Shown one piece after another: positions 44,747 to 53,597 of a DNA stretch of 64,000 nt. The DNA is from Mycolicibacterium diernhoferi (GTDB lineage: Bacteria > Actinomycetota > Actinomycetes > Mycobacteriales > Mycobacteriaceae): the NCBI RefSeq assembly GCF_019456655.1, contig NZ_CP080332.1:5146001-5210000 (forward strand), given 5' to 3'. The first letter of the stretch is position 1. Each line of letters starts with the position of its first letter. The notes under the pieces are model-generated. The model ran no database searches, was not told where the DNA came from, and worked only from the letters and a program-made list of their open reading frames with translations. The position numbers were made by a program, and so were the translations under genes.

Positions 44747-46462
44747 ATGGCCTATCGCATCAGCCGGGCCCGCTACGCGGAGCTCTACGGGCCGACCACC
44801 GGTGACCGGGTCCGCCTCGCCGACACCGAACTGCTGGCCCGCGTCGAGGCCGACGCGACGGTGTACGGCGACGAGGCCGTCTTCGGCGGCGGCAAGACCA
44901 TGCGTGAGGGCATGGCGGTGCACGGTGACCTCACCAACGCCGCAGGCGCGCTGGACTTCGTCATCACCAACGCGCTCATCATCGACGCGGTGCTCGGAAT
45001 CCGGAAGGCCGACATCGGAATCCGTGACGGCCGCATCGTCGGCGTCGGTAAGGCGGGCAACCCGCGCACCATGGACGGGGTGGACCCGGGCCTGATCATC
45101 GGGGCGGGCACCGACATCCGGTCCGGGGAGGGCATGATCGCCACCGCGGGCGCCATCGACGTGCACGTGCACTTCGACAGCGCCGGACTGGTCGAGGAGG
45201 CCATCTCCAGCGGAATCACCACCATGATCGGCGGCGGCCTGGGGCCGGTCACCGTCGGCATCACCTCATCGGGCCCGACCAATCTGGCCCGGATGCTGCG
45301 CGCCGCCGAGGCATTCCCGATGAACTTCGGCTTCATCGGCAACGGCAGCGCGTCGAGCACCGCCCCGCTGATCGAGCAGGGTCTGGCCGGTGCCATCGGC
45401 TACAAGATCCACGAGGACTGGGGCGCCACCCCGGCGGCCATCCGGGCCTCACTGGACGCCGGCGACGAACTCGACCTGCAGGTGCAGATCCACACCGACA
45501 CCCTCAACGAGTCCGGGTTCTACGAGGACACCATGGCCGCGATCGGGGGCCGGCCGATTCACACCTACCACGCCGAGGGGGCCGGCGGCGGGCATGCGCC
45601 CGACATCATGCAGGTCGTCGGTGAGCCGTACTGTCTTCCGTCCTCCACGAATCCGACGAACCCGTACACGCTCAACACCTTCGACGAGCATCTGGACATG
45701 GTGATGGTCTGCCATCACCTCAACCCGCGCATCCCCGAGGATGTGGCCTTCGCCGAATCCCGGATCCGGCGTGAGACCATCGCAGCCGAGGACGTGCTGC
45801 ACGATCTGGGGGCCATTTCTGCGATGGGATCGGATTCCCAGGGCATGGGGCGGATCGGTGAGACCATCGCCCGGACCTGGCAATTGGCCTCGCATATGCG
45901 TGCCACCCGCGGCCCGCTGATCGCCGATGCGGGCACCGGTGCGGACAATGCCCGCATCCTGCGCTACATCGCGAAGCTGACCATCAATCCGGCCCGGTTG
46001 TTCGGCATCGACCACGAGGTCGGCTCGCTGGAACCGGGCAAGCTGGCCGACATCGTGCTGTGGGAACCCAAGTTCTTCGGGATCCGTCCCGAGGTGGTGT
46101 TCAAGGGCGGCTTCCCGGCCTGGTCGGTGATGGGCGAGGCGAATGCCTCGCTGATGACCTGCGAGCCGCTGAAGTACCGACCCCAGTGGGCCGCGTTCGG
46201 CCGCACTCCGGCCGATGTGTCGGTGAACTTCGTCGCCGGGGCCGCCATCGACGCCGGCCTCGGCGCACGACTGGGCCTGGACACCCGACTGGTGGCCTGC
46301 CGCGGCGCACGGGCGCTGACCAAGGCCGACCTGCTGCACAACGACTATCTGCCCGACATCCGCATCGAACCGGACACCTACCGGGTGATCGTCGACGGTG
46401 AGCTCTGCCAGAGCACCCCGATGACCTCGGTGCCGCTGGGCCGCCGGTACACGCTGAAATAG
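44747..46462 (+). CDS. ureC: Urease alpha subunit UreC
   Basis: This 571-residue catalytic subunit hydrolyses urea to ammonia and carbamate. The nickel-bridging carbamylated lysine is Lys220 in [22 protein letters not shown] contains the catalytic His323. Further nickel-ligand histidines are in AIDVHVHFD and in the [14 protein letters not shown] loop. The mobile flap (VMVCHHL region) is intact. It begins two bases after the ureAB stop. Length and motifs are standard, so activity is expected once UreD, F, G and E load nickel. Confidence 0.97.
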   Translation: MAYRISRARYAELYGPTTGDRVRLADTELLARVEADATVYGDEAVFGGGKTMREGMAVHGDLTNAAGALDFVITNALIIDAVLGIRKADIGIRDGRIVGVGKAGNPRTMDGVDPGLIIGAGTDIRSGEGMIATAGAIDVHVHFDSAGLVEEAISSGITTMIGGGLGPVTVGITSSGPTNLARMLRAAEAFPMNFGFIGNGSASSTAPLIEQGLAGAIGYKIHEDWGATPAAIRASLDAGDELDLQVQIHTDTLNESGFYEDTMAAIGGRPIHTYHAEGAGGGHAPDIMQVVGEPYCLPSSTNPTNPYTLNTFDEHLDMVMVCHHLNPRIPEDVAFAESRIRRETIAAEDVLHDLGAISAMGSDSQGMGRIGETIARTWQLASHMRATRGPLIADAGTGADNARILRYIAKLTINPARLFGIDHEVGSLEPGKLADIVLWEPKFFGIRPEVVFKGGFPAWSVMGEANASLMTCEPLKYRPQWAAFGRTPADVSVNFVAGAAIDAGLGARLGLDTRLVACRGARALTKADLLHNDYLPDIRIEPDTYRVIVDGELCQSTPMTSVPLGRRYTLK

Positions 46463-46475
46463 CAAGGAGAACACC

Positions 46476-47093
46476 ATGGCTGAGGTACTCCGCATCGGCA
46501 TCGGCGGACCGGTCGGATCGGGCAAGACACGGCTGGTCGAGATGCTGGTCCCCGAACTGATCCACAGGGGTTTGGGGGTCGCGGTGATCACCAACGATCT
46601 CGTCACCGATGAGGACGCTCAGCGGGTACGCCGCAGCGGGGTGATCGATCCGCGCCGGGTGCTGGCCGTCGAGACCGGCGCCTGCCCGCACACCGCCATC
46701 CGCGAGGACCCGTCGGCCAATCTGGCCGCCGCCCGGCGCCTGTGCGCCGAGTTCGACGATCTGGACCTGATCCTCATCGAGTCCGGCGGGGATAATCTGG
46801 CGGCCACGTTCACCTCCGATCTGGTGGACTACTGGATCTTCGTCATCGACACGGCCGGCGGGGACGACATCCCGCGTAAGAAGGGCATCGGCCTGTTGCA
46901 GGCGGATCTGTTGGTGGTCAACAAGATCGACCTGGCCGAGTTGGTGGGCGCCGATCTGGCCGGGATGCGCCGTGACTGCGCCGTTGCCCGCCCCGTCAAA
47001 CCGACGGTGTTCACCGATCTGCGGTCGGGGCACGGCCTGGAGCAACTGATCGAGGAACTGCTGCGCGGAGTGATGCTCCCGGTCGGCACATGA
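46476..47093 (+). CDS. ureG: Urease accessory GTPase UreG
   Basis: This 205-residue SIMIBI-class GTPase energises nickel insertion into urease. It has the P-loop GGPVGSGKT, the metal-binding motif [28 protein letters not shown] (Walker B region) and the base-specificity motif VVNKIDLA. It follows ureC after 13 bp with AAGGAG upstream. It precedes ureD with a 4-nt overlap. Confidence 0.95.
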   Translation: MAEVLRIGIGGPVGSGKTRLVEMLVPELIHRGLGVAVITNDLVTDEDAQRVRRSGVIDPRRVLAVETGACPHTAIREDPSANLAAARRLCAEFDDLDLILIESGGDNLAATFTSDLVDYWIFVIDTAGGDDIPRKKGIGLLQADLLVVNKIDLAELVGADLAGMRRDCAVARPVKPTVFTDLRSGHGLEQLIEELLRGVMLPVGT

Positions 47094-47893
47094 TCGCCCC
47101 CGGTGAGCTGACGGTACACACCGCGGCCGACGCCACCGGCCGCACCCGGATCACCGATCTGCGCCAACGCTATCCGCAGCGGGTGACCACCGCGCTGCAC
47201 ACCGACGCCGAGTTCCCGCGGGCCGCGGTGCTGTGTGTGCAGAGCCCCAGCGGCGGCACCTTCTCCGATGACGATCTGCACACCGCCGTGCGCTGCACGC
47301 CCGGCACCCACCTGCATCTGACCAGCCAGGCCGCTACCCAGGTGTTCGCAGGGAGCGGGCCCGGCGCCCGGCACCGGATCGAGTTCACCGTCGACGCCGG
47401 GGCCGTCCTGGAGTACCTGCCGAAAACGATCATTCCGCAATCGGATTCGATGTTCACCCAGACGCTCGACGTCGACGTCGAGGACGGCGGCGTCTACATC
47501 GGCTGGGACGCGATCGCGGCCGGCCGCATCGCACACGGGGAACGCTTCCGCTACGCCGCGATCGACAATTCCTTCACGGTGCGATCCCAGGGCCGGGTGC
47601 TCGCACGGGACCGGCAACGCATCACCGGAGCCCACACCCTGGACGGCGACTATCTGGCCACCCTGCTCGTCGTCACACCGGGCGCCACCCCCGGCCCCGC
47701 GCTGGCCGCGGTCCGCGCGGCCCTGGATGAGCATCCCGAGATATCCAGCGGCGCCGGCGAACTGCCCGAGCGGACCGGGATCTTCGCCCGGATCATCGCG
47801 CGCCGGGCACCCGAACTCAACCGGGTCCGGCTGGCGCTGCACGCGGCCGCCCGCCGGTCCGTCCTGGAACAACCGATCGCAAGGAGCGCCTGA
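47090..47893 (+). CDS. ureD: Urease accessory protein UreD (UreH)
   Basis: This 267-residue scaffold binds UreC and receives UreF and UreG during nickel loading. Family features are [17 protein letters not shown], the TSQAATQVF turn, the [22 protein letters not shown] block and [14 protein letters not shown] near the middle. ATG 47090 overlaps the ureG stop (ATGA). It is followed by ureE after 3 nt. Confidence 0.93.
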   Translation: MIAPGELTVHTAADATGRTRITDLRQRYPQRVTTALHTDAEFPRAAVLCVQSPSGGTFSDDDLHTAVRCTPGTHLHLTSQAATQVFAGSGPGARHRIEFTVDAGAVLEYLPKTIIPQSDSMFTQTLDVDVEDGGVYIGWDAIAAGRIAHGERFRYAAIDNSFTVRSQGRVLARDRQRITGAHTLDGDYLATLLVVTPGATPGPALAAVRAALDEHPEISSGAGELPERTGIFARIIARRAPELNRVRLALHAAARRSVLEQPIARSA

Positions 47894-47896
47894 CAA

Positions 47897-48391
47897 GTGA
47901 TAGCCGATACCGTTCTGGGCACCGTCGCCGACCCGGCGTTCGCCGGGCGGCGCCGCCACCACGTCGACATCGGCTGGGGCGACGCGGGCAAACACCGCCA
48001 GCTCGTCACCGCCGATACCGGCACGCAGGTGCGGATCATGCTGCCCCGCGGCTCATTTCTGCACCACGACGCCGTCATCGCCGACGACGGCACCGATGTG
48101 GTGGTCGTGCGCAGGCCCGCCGAACCGGCCATCCGGGTCCGCTTCGCGGACAACACCGCCCGTGCCATGCTGCTGCTGGGGCACCTGCTGGGCAATCAGC
48201 ACGCACCCGTGGATGTCGACGTCGACACGTTGACCGCACCGCTGTTCACCAGTACCGCGGCCGCCCGCGACATGCTCGCCGAGTTGGGGGTCATCGGCGA
48301 GGTGATCGAGACGGCGATGGCCGTCGACGGCTGGGCTGCGACATCGTCTGACCACCACGCAGCCCATCACCATGCCGGCCATCACCATTGA
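47897..48391 (+). CDS. ureE: Urease accessory nickel metallochaperone UreE
   Basis: This 164-residue protein starts at GTG 47897. The N-terminal peptide-binding domain (HVDIGWGDAGKHRQLVTADTGTQ, RIMLPRGSFLHHDAV) precedes the metal-binding domain (LLLGHLLGNQHAPVDVD). A histidine-rich tail, DHHAAHHHAGHHH, binds extra nickel, as in Klebsiella UreE. It delivers Ni2+ to the UreD-F-G complex. Its final 20 nt overlap the ureF start in another frame. Confidence 0.93.
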   Translation: MIADTVLGTVADPAFAGRRRHHVDIGWGDAGKHRQLVTADTGTQVRIMLPRGSFLHHDAVIADDGTDVVVVRRPAEPAIRVRFADNTARAMLLLGHLLGNQHAPVDVDVDTLTAPLFTSTAAARDMLAELGVIGEVIETAMAVDGWAATSSDHHAAHHHAGHHH

Positions 48392-49070
48392 TCCCGCCAC
48401 CGCGCTGGCACTGTGGCTGCAACTGCACGACAGCGCCTTTCCGGCCGGCCGGCTGGTGCACAGCCACGGCCTGGAGGAGTGGCTGTCCCAGCGGCCCGAC
48501 GCGGATGCCGGCGCCATCGAGGCCACGGTCTGCGCGTACCTCACCCACGGGTACGCGACCCTCGATGCGCCGGTGACCGCGGCCGCCTGGAGGAACTGGG
48601 AGTCGCTGGAGTCCCTGACCGAACTGGACGAACTGATCGGGTCCTACAAACTGTTCGACAACGCGCGCACGGCGTCGATGTCGGCGGGCCGGCAGCTGGC
48701 GGCCACCGCGGGCGAGGTCGGCATCGGTGAGCGGCATCCGTACCTGCTGGCCGTGCTGGCCGGCACGACGCCCGGCCATGCCGCCGTGGTGGACGGGGTG
48801 GTGCAGGCCCAGCTGGGCAGCACCGAGCACCTCGCGGTGCTGGGATCGCTGCGCTCGATGTTGGGTTCGATGCTCAGCGCGGCGGTCCGCCTGGGGCGGC
48901 TCGGGCCGCTGCAGAGCCAGCGCATCCAGTTGCGCACCGCGGCCGCGATGGCCGCGCTGGCACGGCAGGCCTGCGCGCGCCCGCCGGAGGATCTGTGCAG
49001 CGTGGCGCCGGCGCTGGAGATCAGCGGGATGCGTCACGAGCAGCGATCCTCCCGGCTGTTCGCCACCTGA
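48372..49070 (+). CDS. ureF: Urease accessory protein UreF
   Basis: This 232-residue all-helical protein regulates the UreG GTPase in the activation complex. Typical segments are LWLQLHDSAFPAGRLVHSHGLEEW, LTELDELIGSYKLFDNARTASMSAGRQLA and GTTPGHAAVVDGVVQAQLG. It is the last urease gene. It overlaps ureE by 20 nt. A decayed homologue is present at 39389-39725. Confidence 0.94.
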   Translation: MPAITIDPATALALWLQLHDSAFPAGRLVHSHGLEEWLSQRPDADAGAIEATVCAYLTHGYATLDAPVTAAAWRNWESLESLTELDELIGSYKLFDNARTASMSAGRQLAATAGEVGIGERHPYLLAVLAGTTPGHAAVVDGVVQAQLGSTEHLAVLGSLRSMLGSMLSAAVRLGRLGPLQSQRIQLRTAAAMAALARQACARPPEDLCSVAPALEISGMRHEQRSSRLFAT

Positions 49071-49098
49071 CCGGCGCTAGTCACTACCCTCGTTCACC

Positions 49099-50259
49099 AT
49101 GACGGTTCAGCGGCTCCAGCCCTACGCGGTGACGATCTTCGCCGAGATGTCGGCGCTGGCCGCCCGCATCGGTGCGGTCAACCTCGGCCAGGGCTTCCCC
49201 GACGAGGACGGGCCGGCCGGAATGCTGAAGGTCGCCCAGGACGCCATCGCCGAGGGCGTCAACCAGTACCCGCCGGGGCTGGGTATCCCCGCTCTCCGGC
49301 AGGCCATCGCCGCGCAGCGCCTGCGCAACTACGGCGTCGAGTACGACCCGGACACCGAGGTGCTGGTCACCGTGGGTGCCACGGAGGCGATCGCGGCTTC
49401 GCTGCTCGGGCTGGTGGAGCCGGGGTCCGAGGTACTGGTGATCGAACCGTTCTACGACTCGTACTCCCCGGTCGTCGCGATGGCCGGCTGCCACCGGGTG
49501 GTGGTACCCCTGGTGCCCGACGGCCGCGGGTTCGCCCTGGACGTCGACGCCCTGCGCGCCGCCGTCACCCCGCGCACCCGGGCACTGATCGTGAACTCAC
49601 CGCACAATCCGACCGGGATGGTGCTGACCGAGACCGAACTGTCCGCGCTGGCCGCGCTGGCCGTCGAGCATGACCTGCTGGTGATCACCGACGAGGTGTA
49701 CGAGACGCTGGTCTTCGACGACCGCACGCATGTGCCGCTGGCCTCGCTGCCCGGCATGGCGGACCGCACCGTGACCATCTCCAGCGCGGCCAAGATGTTC
49801 AATGCCACCGGCTGGAAGATCGGCTGGGCCTGCGGCGCACCGGAAGTGATCGCCGGGGTGCGGGCGGCCAAGCAGTACCTGACCTATGTGGGTGGCGCCC
49901 CGTTCCAACCCGCGGTGGCCTACGCGCTGAACCACGAGGATGAGTGGGTGGCCGGGCTGCGCGCCGACCTGCAGGCCAAACGGGACCGGCTGGGCGCCGC
50001 GTTGACCGAGCTGGGCTTCGAGGTGCACCAGAGTTCGGGGACCTACTTCCTGTGTGTCGACCCGCGCCCGCTCGGCTATCACGACAGCACCGCGTTCTGC
50101 GCCGAACTGCCACACCGGGCGGGGGTGGCCGCCATTCCGATGTCGGCGTTCACCAGTAGTGACGGCGCGTGGAATCACCTGGTGCGCTTCGCCTTCTGCA
50201 AGCGCGATGACACCCTGGACGAGGCGATTCGCCGTCTCGAGGTGCTCAAGTCCCGCTGA
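49099..50259 (+). CDS. dapC: Pyridoxal-phosphate aminotransferase (DapC, Rv0858c-like)
   Basis: This 386-residue class I/II aminotransferase has VNLGQGFPDEDGP at the N-terminus, SPHNPTGMVLTETEL, ITDEVYETLVF, the PLP-lysine segment SSAAKMFNATGWKIGW, and the C-terminal arginine that binds the substrate carboxylate (WNHLVRFAFCK). By synteny with Rv0858c it is N-succinyldiaminopimelate aminotransferase in lysine and peptidoglycan-precursor biosynthesis. A kynurenine- or methionine-type aminotransferase is the alternative. It separates two accessory inserts. Confidence 0.88.
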   Translation: MTVQRLQPYAVTIFAEMSALAARIGAVNLGQGFPDEDGPAGMLKVAQDAIAEGVNQYPPGLGIPALRQAIAAQRLRNYGVEYDPDTEVLVTVGATEAIAASLLGLVEPGSEVLVIEPFYDSYSPVVAMAGCHRVVVPLVPDGRGFALDVDALRAAVTPRTRALIVNSPHNPTGMVLTETELSALAALAVEHDLLVITDEVYETLVFDDRTHVPLASLPGMADRTVTISSAAKMFNATGWKIGWACGAPEVIAGVRAAKQYLTYVGGAPFQPAVAYALNHEDEWVAGLRADLQAKRDRLGAALTELGFEVHQSSGTYFLCVDPRPLGYHDSTAFCAELPHRAGVAAIPMSAFTSSDGAWNHLVRFAFCKRDDTLDEAIRRLEVLKSR

Positions 50260-50276
50260 CGGGAGAGGATGGGTTG

Positions 50277-51488
50277 ATGCCCGCTCTGCGCCGAGTCCCC
50301 GAGGACACGCTTGCGCGTCTCGATTCCCTGCTCACCGACGTGGATGCGAGGTTGGCCGCCCGCTATCCGGGCGACCGCGGCGCCGGCCAGCCGGTGCACA
50401 CGGTGTACATCAGCGCCGCCGAGGCCGGACCGGCCACCGTCATCGAATGGGGAGCCGCCGCGCTCGAACTGCTCGACCGCCAACCCGAGGTGTTCGCCGA
50501 ACTCGGCGATGAGACCGTCCTCGCCATGGTGCGCGAGCGCCTGCGCACCGCCCCCATCGCCGACCTGCGCCTCGACTTCGAGGACGGCTACGGCCGGCGC
50601 GCCGACGAGATCGAGGACGCGGACGCCCTGCGCGCCGGTGACACCCTGCGCGGCCTCGGGATCGGCAGTTCCGGGATCCGGATCAAGGGGCTGACCGCCG
50701 CGGACCGGCGCCGCTCGGTGCGCACCCTGGAACTGGTGCTCGACGGTGGGGTACCGGCGGGGTTCGTCTTCACGGTGCCGAAACTGCGTGCCGCCGAACA
50801 GGTCACCGCCACGGTGTGGCTGTGCGAGGCGCTGGAGCAGGCACACGGTCTGCCCGTGGGCACTTTGAAATTCGAGTTGCAGATCGAGAGCCCGCAGGCC
50901 ATCGTCGGCGCCGACGGTACCGCCACGGCGGCCCGGGCCATCGACCTGGCCGACGGCCGGTGCACCGGATTGCATTACGGCACCTACGACTACAGCGCGG
51001 CCTGCGGTATCGCGCCCCAGCAGCAGGCCCTGGACCACGCGGTCGCCGACCACGCCAAGGCGGTCATGCAGGCCGCCGCCGCACAGACCGGGGTGTGGAT
51101 CGCCGACGGTTCCACCCAGGTGTTCCCGGTCGGCACCGAGGAGCAGGTGACCCACGCGATCCGCAGGCATCACCGGCTGGTGACCCGCTCGCTGGAGCGC
51201 GGCTATTACCAGGGCTGGGATATGCACCCCGGCCACCTGGCCACCCGCTGGCTGGCCACCTTCACCTTCTTTCGCGCCGCGCTCACCGCGGCCGCACCTC
51301 GGTTGCAGGCCTACCTGGACCGCCGCGGCGGCGCGATCGTCGACGAACCGGCCACCGCGGAGGCGTTGGCCACCGTGGTGCTGCGCGGATTGGATTGCGG
51401 CGCCTTCGATGTCGACGATGTCGCGACGCTGGCCCCCGACGCCTCCCTGCCCGTACTGCGAGATCTCAAGGACCGAAAGACGTCATGA
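50277..51488 (+). CDS. DUF6986-type aldolase/citrate-lyase-fold protein
   Basis: This 403-residue protein of the HpcH/HpaI-like TIM-barrel superfamily has LRLDFEDGYGRRADEIEDAD, IRIKGLTAADRRR, the FVFTVPKLRAAEQV barrel strand, LQIESPQAIVG with the metal-binding Glu, and GLHYGTYDYSAACG. DUF6986 proteins recur next to ureide genes in actinobacteria, to my knowledge. Here it is the first gene of an operon with allantoicase and allantoinase (overlapping ATGA). It may process glyoxylate or ureidoglycolate; this is inference. ATG 50277 follows GGGAGAGGA. Confidence 0.8.
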   Translation: MPALRRVPEDTLARLDSLLTDVDARLAARYPGDRGAGQPVHTVYISAAEAGPATVIEWGAAALELLDRQPEVFAELGDETVLAMVRERLRTAPIADLRLDFEDGYGRRADEIEDADALRAGDTLRGLGIGSSGIRIKGLTAADRRRSVRTLELVLDGGVPAGFVFTVPKLRAAEQVTATVWLCEALEQAHGLPVGTLKFELQIESPQAIVGADGTATAARAIDLADGRCTGLHYGTYDYSAACGIAPQQQALDHAVADHAKAVMQAAAAQTGVWIADGSTQVFPVGTEEQVTHAIRRHHRLVTRSLERGYYQGWDMHPGHLATRWLATFTFFRAALTAAAPRLQAYLDRRGGAIVDEPATAEALATVVLRGLDCGAFDVDDVATLAPDASLPVLRDLKDRKTS

Positions 51489-52447
51489 CCGAATCCCTTC
51501 CCGACTTCACCTGGCTGCCGGATCTGGCACTGCGCACCCTCGGCGGGGCAGTGGTCTGGGCCAACGACGAATCGTTCGCCGAGAAGGAGAATCTGATCTC
51601 GCCGGGCCCGTCGACGTACCGGCCGGCCTCGTTCGGGCACAAGGGCCAGGTGTACGACGGCTGGGAGACCCGGCGCCGCCGCGAGACCGGGTACGACACC
51701 GCGATCGTCCGGCTCGGCGTGCCCGGCGTGATCCGTGGATTGGTGGTGGACACCGCGTGGTTCAAGGGCAACTATCCACCCGCCGTGTCGATCGACGCGA
51801 TCGAGGTGGACGGCTACCCCACCGCCGGGCAGCTGGCCGACAGTGAGCACTGGACACCGCTGGTCGAGCGCAGCCGGTGCTACGGGGACAGCCGCAACAA
51901 CTTCGAGGTGAACTCGGAGAACCGTTGGACCCATGTGCGTCTCAACATCTACCCCGACGGCGGCGTGGCCCGGTTGCGGGTGCACGGCGAGGGGCTGCCG
52001 GACAAGCGTTTCTTCGGGGCCGGGCCGCTGGATCTGGCCGCGCTGGAGAACGGCGGGCTGGTGCTGGACTGTTCGAACCGGTTCTACAGCTCCCCGCAGA
52101 ACCTGATCTTCCCCGGGTATGCACAGGTGATGGGTGACGGCTGGGAGACGGCGCGGCGCCGCGACGACGGCAACGACTGGGTACGCATCCGGCTGGCCGG
52201 CCCGGGCCGGGCCAAGCTGGCCGAGATCGACACCTCGTACTTCATCGGCAACTCCCCCGGTGCTGCGGCGCTGACCGGGTTCCGCGCCGATGGTGAACCG
52301 GTGCAGTTGCTGCCGCGCACCGACCTGTTGCCCGACACCCGGCACAAGTTCCTGATCGACACCGATGAGGTGATCACCGAGGTGCGCCTGGACATCTACC
52401 CCGACGGCGGGTTGGCACGGCTGCGGTTGTTCGGGGAACTGGCGTGA
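51485..52447 (+). CDS. alc: Allantoicase
   Basis: This 320-residue enzyme hydrolyses allantoate to ureidoglycolate and urea. The two-repeat architecture is plain: GWETRRRRETGYDTAIVRLG near residue 59 and GWETARRRDDGNDWVRIRLA near residue 219. The matching blocks VVDTAWFKGNYPPAVSIDA and EIDTSYFIGNSPGAAALTG follow, with HVRLNIYPDGG / EVRLDIYPDGG at the ends. ATG 51485 overlaps the upstream stop. The urea it releases feeds the urease encoded nearby. Confidence 0.94.
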   Translation: MTESLPDFTWLPDLALRTLGGAVVWANDESFAEKENLISPGPSTYRPASFGHKGQVYDGWETRRRRETGYDTAIVRLGVPGVIRGLVVDTAWFKGNYPPAVSIDAIEVDGYPTAGQLADSEHWTPLVERSRCYGDSRNNFEVNSENRWTHVRLNIYPDGGVARLRVHGEGLPDKRFFGAGPLDLAALENGGLVLDCSNRFYSSPQNLIFPGYAQVMGDGWETARRRDDGNDWVRIRLAGPGRAKLAEIDTSYFIGNSPGAAALTGFRADGEPVQLLPRTDLLPDTRHKFLIDTDEVITEVRLDIYPDGGLARLRLFGELA

Positions 52448-53352
52448 CGTACCCGCGCGATCTGGTCGGCTACGGCCGCACCCCGCCGCATCCGCACTGG
52501 CCCGGCGGGGCGGCGATCGCGGTGCAGTTCGTACTGAATTACGAAGAGGGCGCGGAGAACTGCGTCCTGGACGGCGACCCCGCCTCGGAGACGTTCCTGT
52601 CCGAGATCACCCCCGCCGAACCGTACGGTAATCGGCACATGAGCATGGAGTCGCTGTACGAGTACGGGTCCCGCGCCGGTCTGTGGCGGATCCTGCGGAT
52701 CTTCGAGCAACGTGGTCTGCCGTTGACGATCTTCGCGGTCGCCCGGGCCATGCAGCGCAATCCCGAAGCGGTGGCGGCGTTTCGGGAACTGGGTCACGAG
52801 ATCGCCTGTCACGGCTTGCGCTGGAAGTCCTATCAGCTGATCGGCGAGGACACCGAGCGAGCCCACATGGCCGAGGCGGTACAGATCCTGACCGAGTTGA
52901 CCGGGGCCGCGCCCCTGGGCTGGTACACCGGCCGGGACTCCCCGCACACCCGGGACCTGGTGGTGGCGCACGGCGGGTTCGTCTACGACTCGGATTCCTA
53001 CGCCGATGATCTGCCGTACTGGGTGCAGGTGGCCGGCGCCCATCATCTGGTGGTGCCCTACACGTTGGACACCAACGACATGCGGTTCTCCTCGCCGGCC
53101 GGGTTCGCCAACGGGGACGAGTTCTACGCACACCTGCGCGACGCCTTCGATGTGCTCTACGCCGAAGGGCTTGCCGGACAACCGAAGATGCTCTCGGTCG
53201 GACTGCATTGCCGGCTGGTCGGGCGCCCGGCCAGAGCGGCTGCGCTGCAACGCTTCCTCGATCACGTGCAGTCGCACGACCGGGTGTGGGTGGCGCGACG
53301 CATCGAGATCGCCGAGCACTGGCGGGCAGTGCATCCGGCGCCGGTCGAGTAG
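52444..53352 (+). CDS. puuE: Allantoinase PuuE (polysaccharide-deacetylase fold)
   Basis: This 302-residue metal-dependent hydrolase of the NodB fold matches the PuuE allantoinase family: GYGRTPPHPHWPGGAAIAVQFVLNYEEGAEN at the start, the MSMESLYEYGSRAGLWRIL region, a metal site in HEIACHGLRWKSYQLI, and GWYTGRDSPHTRDLV. It opens the hydantoin ring of allantoin to give allantoate, the substrate of the preceding gene. GTG 52444 overlaps the alc stop (GTGA). A chitooligosaccharide deacetylase is unlikely given length, motifs and neighbours. Confidence 0.92.
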   Translation: MTYPRDLVGYGRTPPHPHWPGGAAIAVQFVLNYEEGAENCVLDGDPASETFLSEITPAEPYGNRHMSMESLYEYGSRAGLWRILRIFEQRGLPLTIFAVARAMQRNPEAVAAFRELGHEIACHGLRWKSYQLIGEDTERAHMAEAVQILTELTGAAPLGWYTGRDSPHTRDLVVAHGGFVYDSDSYADDLPYWVQVAGAHHLVVPYTLDTNDMRFSSPAGFANGDEFYAHLRDAFDVLYAEGLAGQPKMLSVGLHCRLVGRPARAAALQRFLDHVQSHDRVWVARRIEIAEHWRAVHPAPVE

Positions 53353-53420
53353 CGGACACCCCACAAATCACCGATGTCCTGAGACATCACCCTTGCGTAC
53401 TGCATCCACGAGGCGTACTA

Positions 53421-53436
53421 TCGAACATAGGTTCGA
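53421..53436. promoter_or_regulatory. LexA (SOS) box upstream of the DUF222 gene
   Basis: TCGAACATAGGTTCGA is a perfect match to the mycobacterial/Gram-positive SOS operator TCGAAC-N4-GTTCGA. It precedes the DUF222/HNH gene by 161 nt. The intervening 53437-53597 has no other gene and would be a long leader. LexA control of 13E12-family genes is documented in M. tuberculosis. Confidence 0.88.
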
Positions 53437-53597
53437 ATTGAATTGAGTAGTGCTCCCGATCTGTACACGGTGAGCTTTCGCCCGCGACGTGTGTCGCTGA
53501 GAGGTTCGAGGGTCCCTGCGGGACCGTCCGAGCCGATTGCCTATGAATCCGAGTTGTCATCCCGTGTACCGCCTTTGGGAAAGGTTGGGCATCTGGC

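Noticed and set aside
44747..46462. Considered whether ureC might be a dihydroorotase or other amidohydrolase
   Set aside because: The carbamylated-lysine motif KIHEDWG and the CHHLN flap are urease-specific, and accessory genes ureG, D, E, F follow.
48320..48390. Histidine-rich end of ureE considered as a sequence artefact or tag
   Set aside because: Natural UreE proteins often carry nickel-binding histidine tails, and the reading frame and overlap with ureF are intact.
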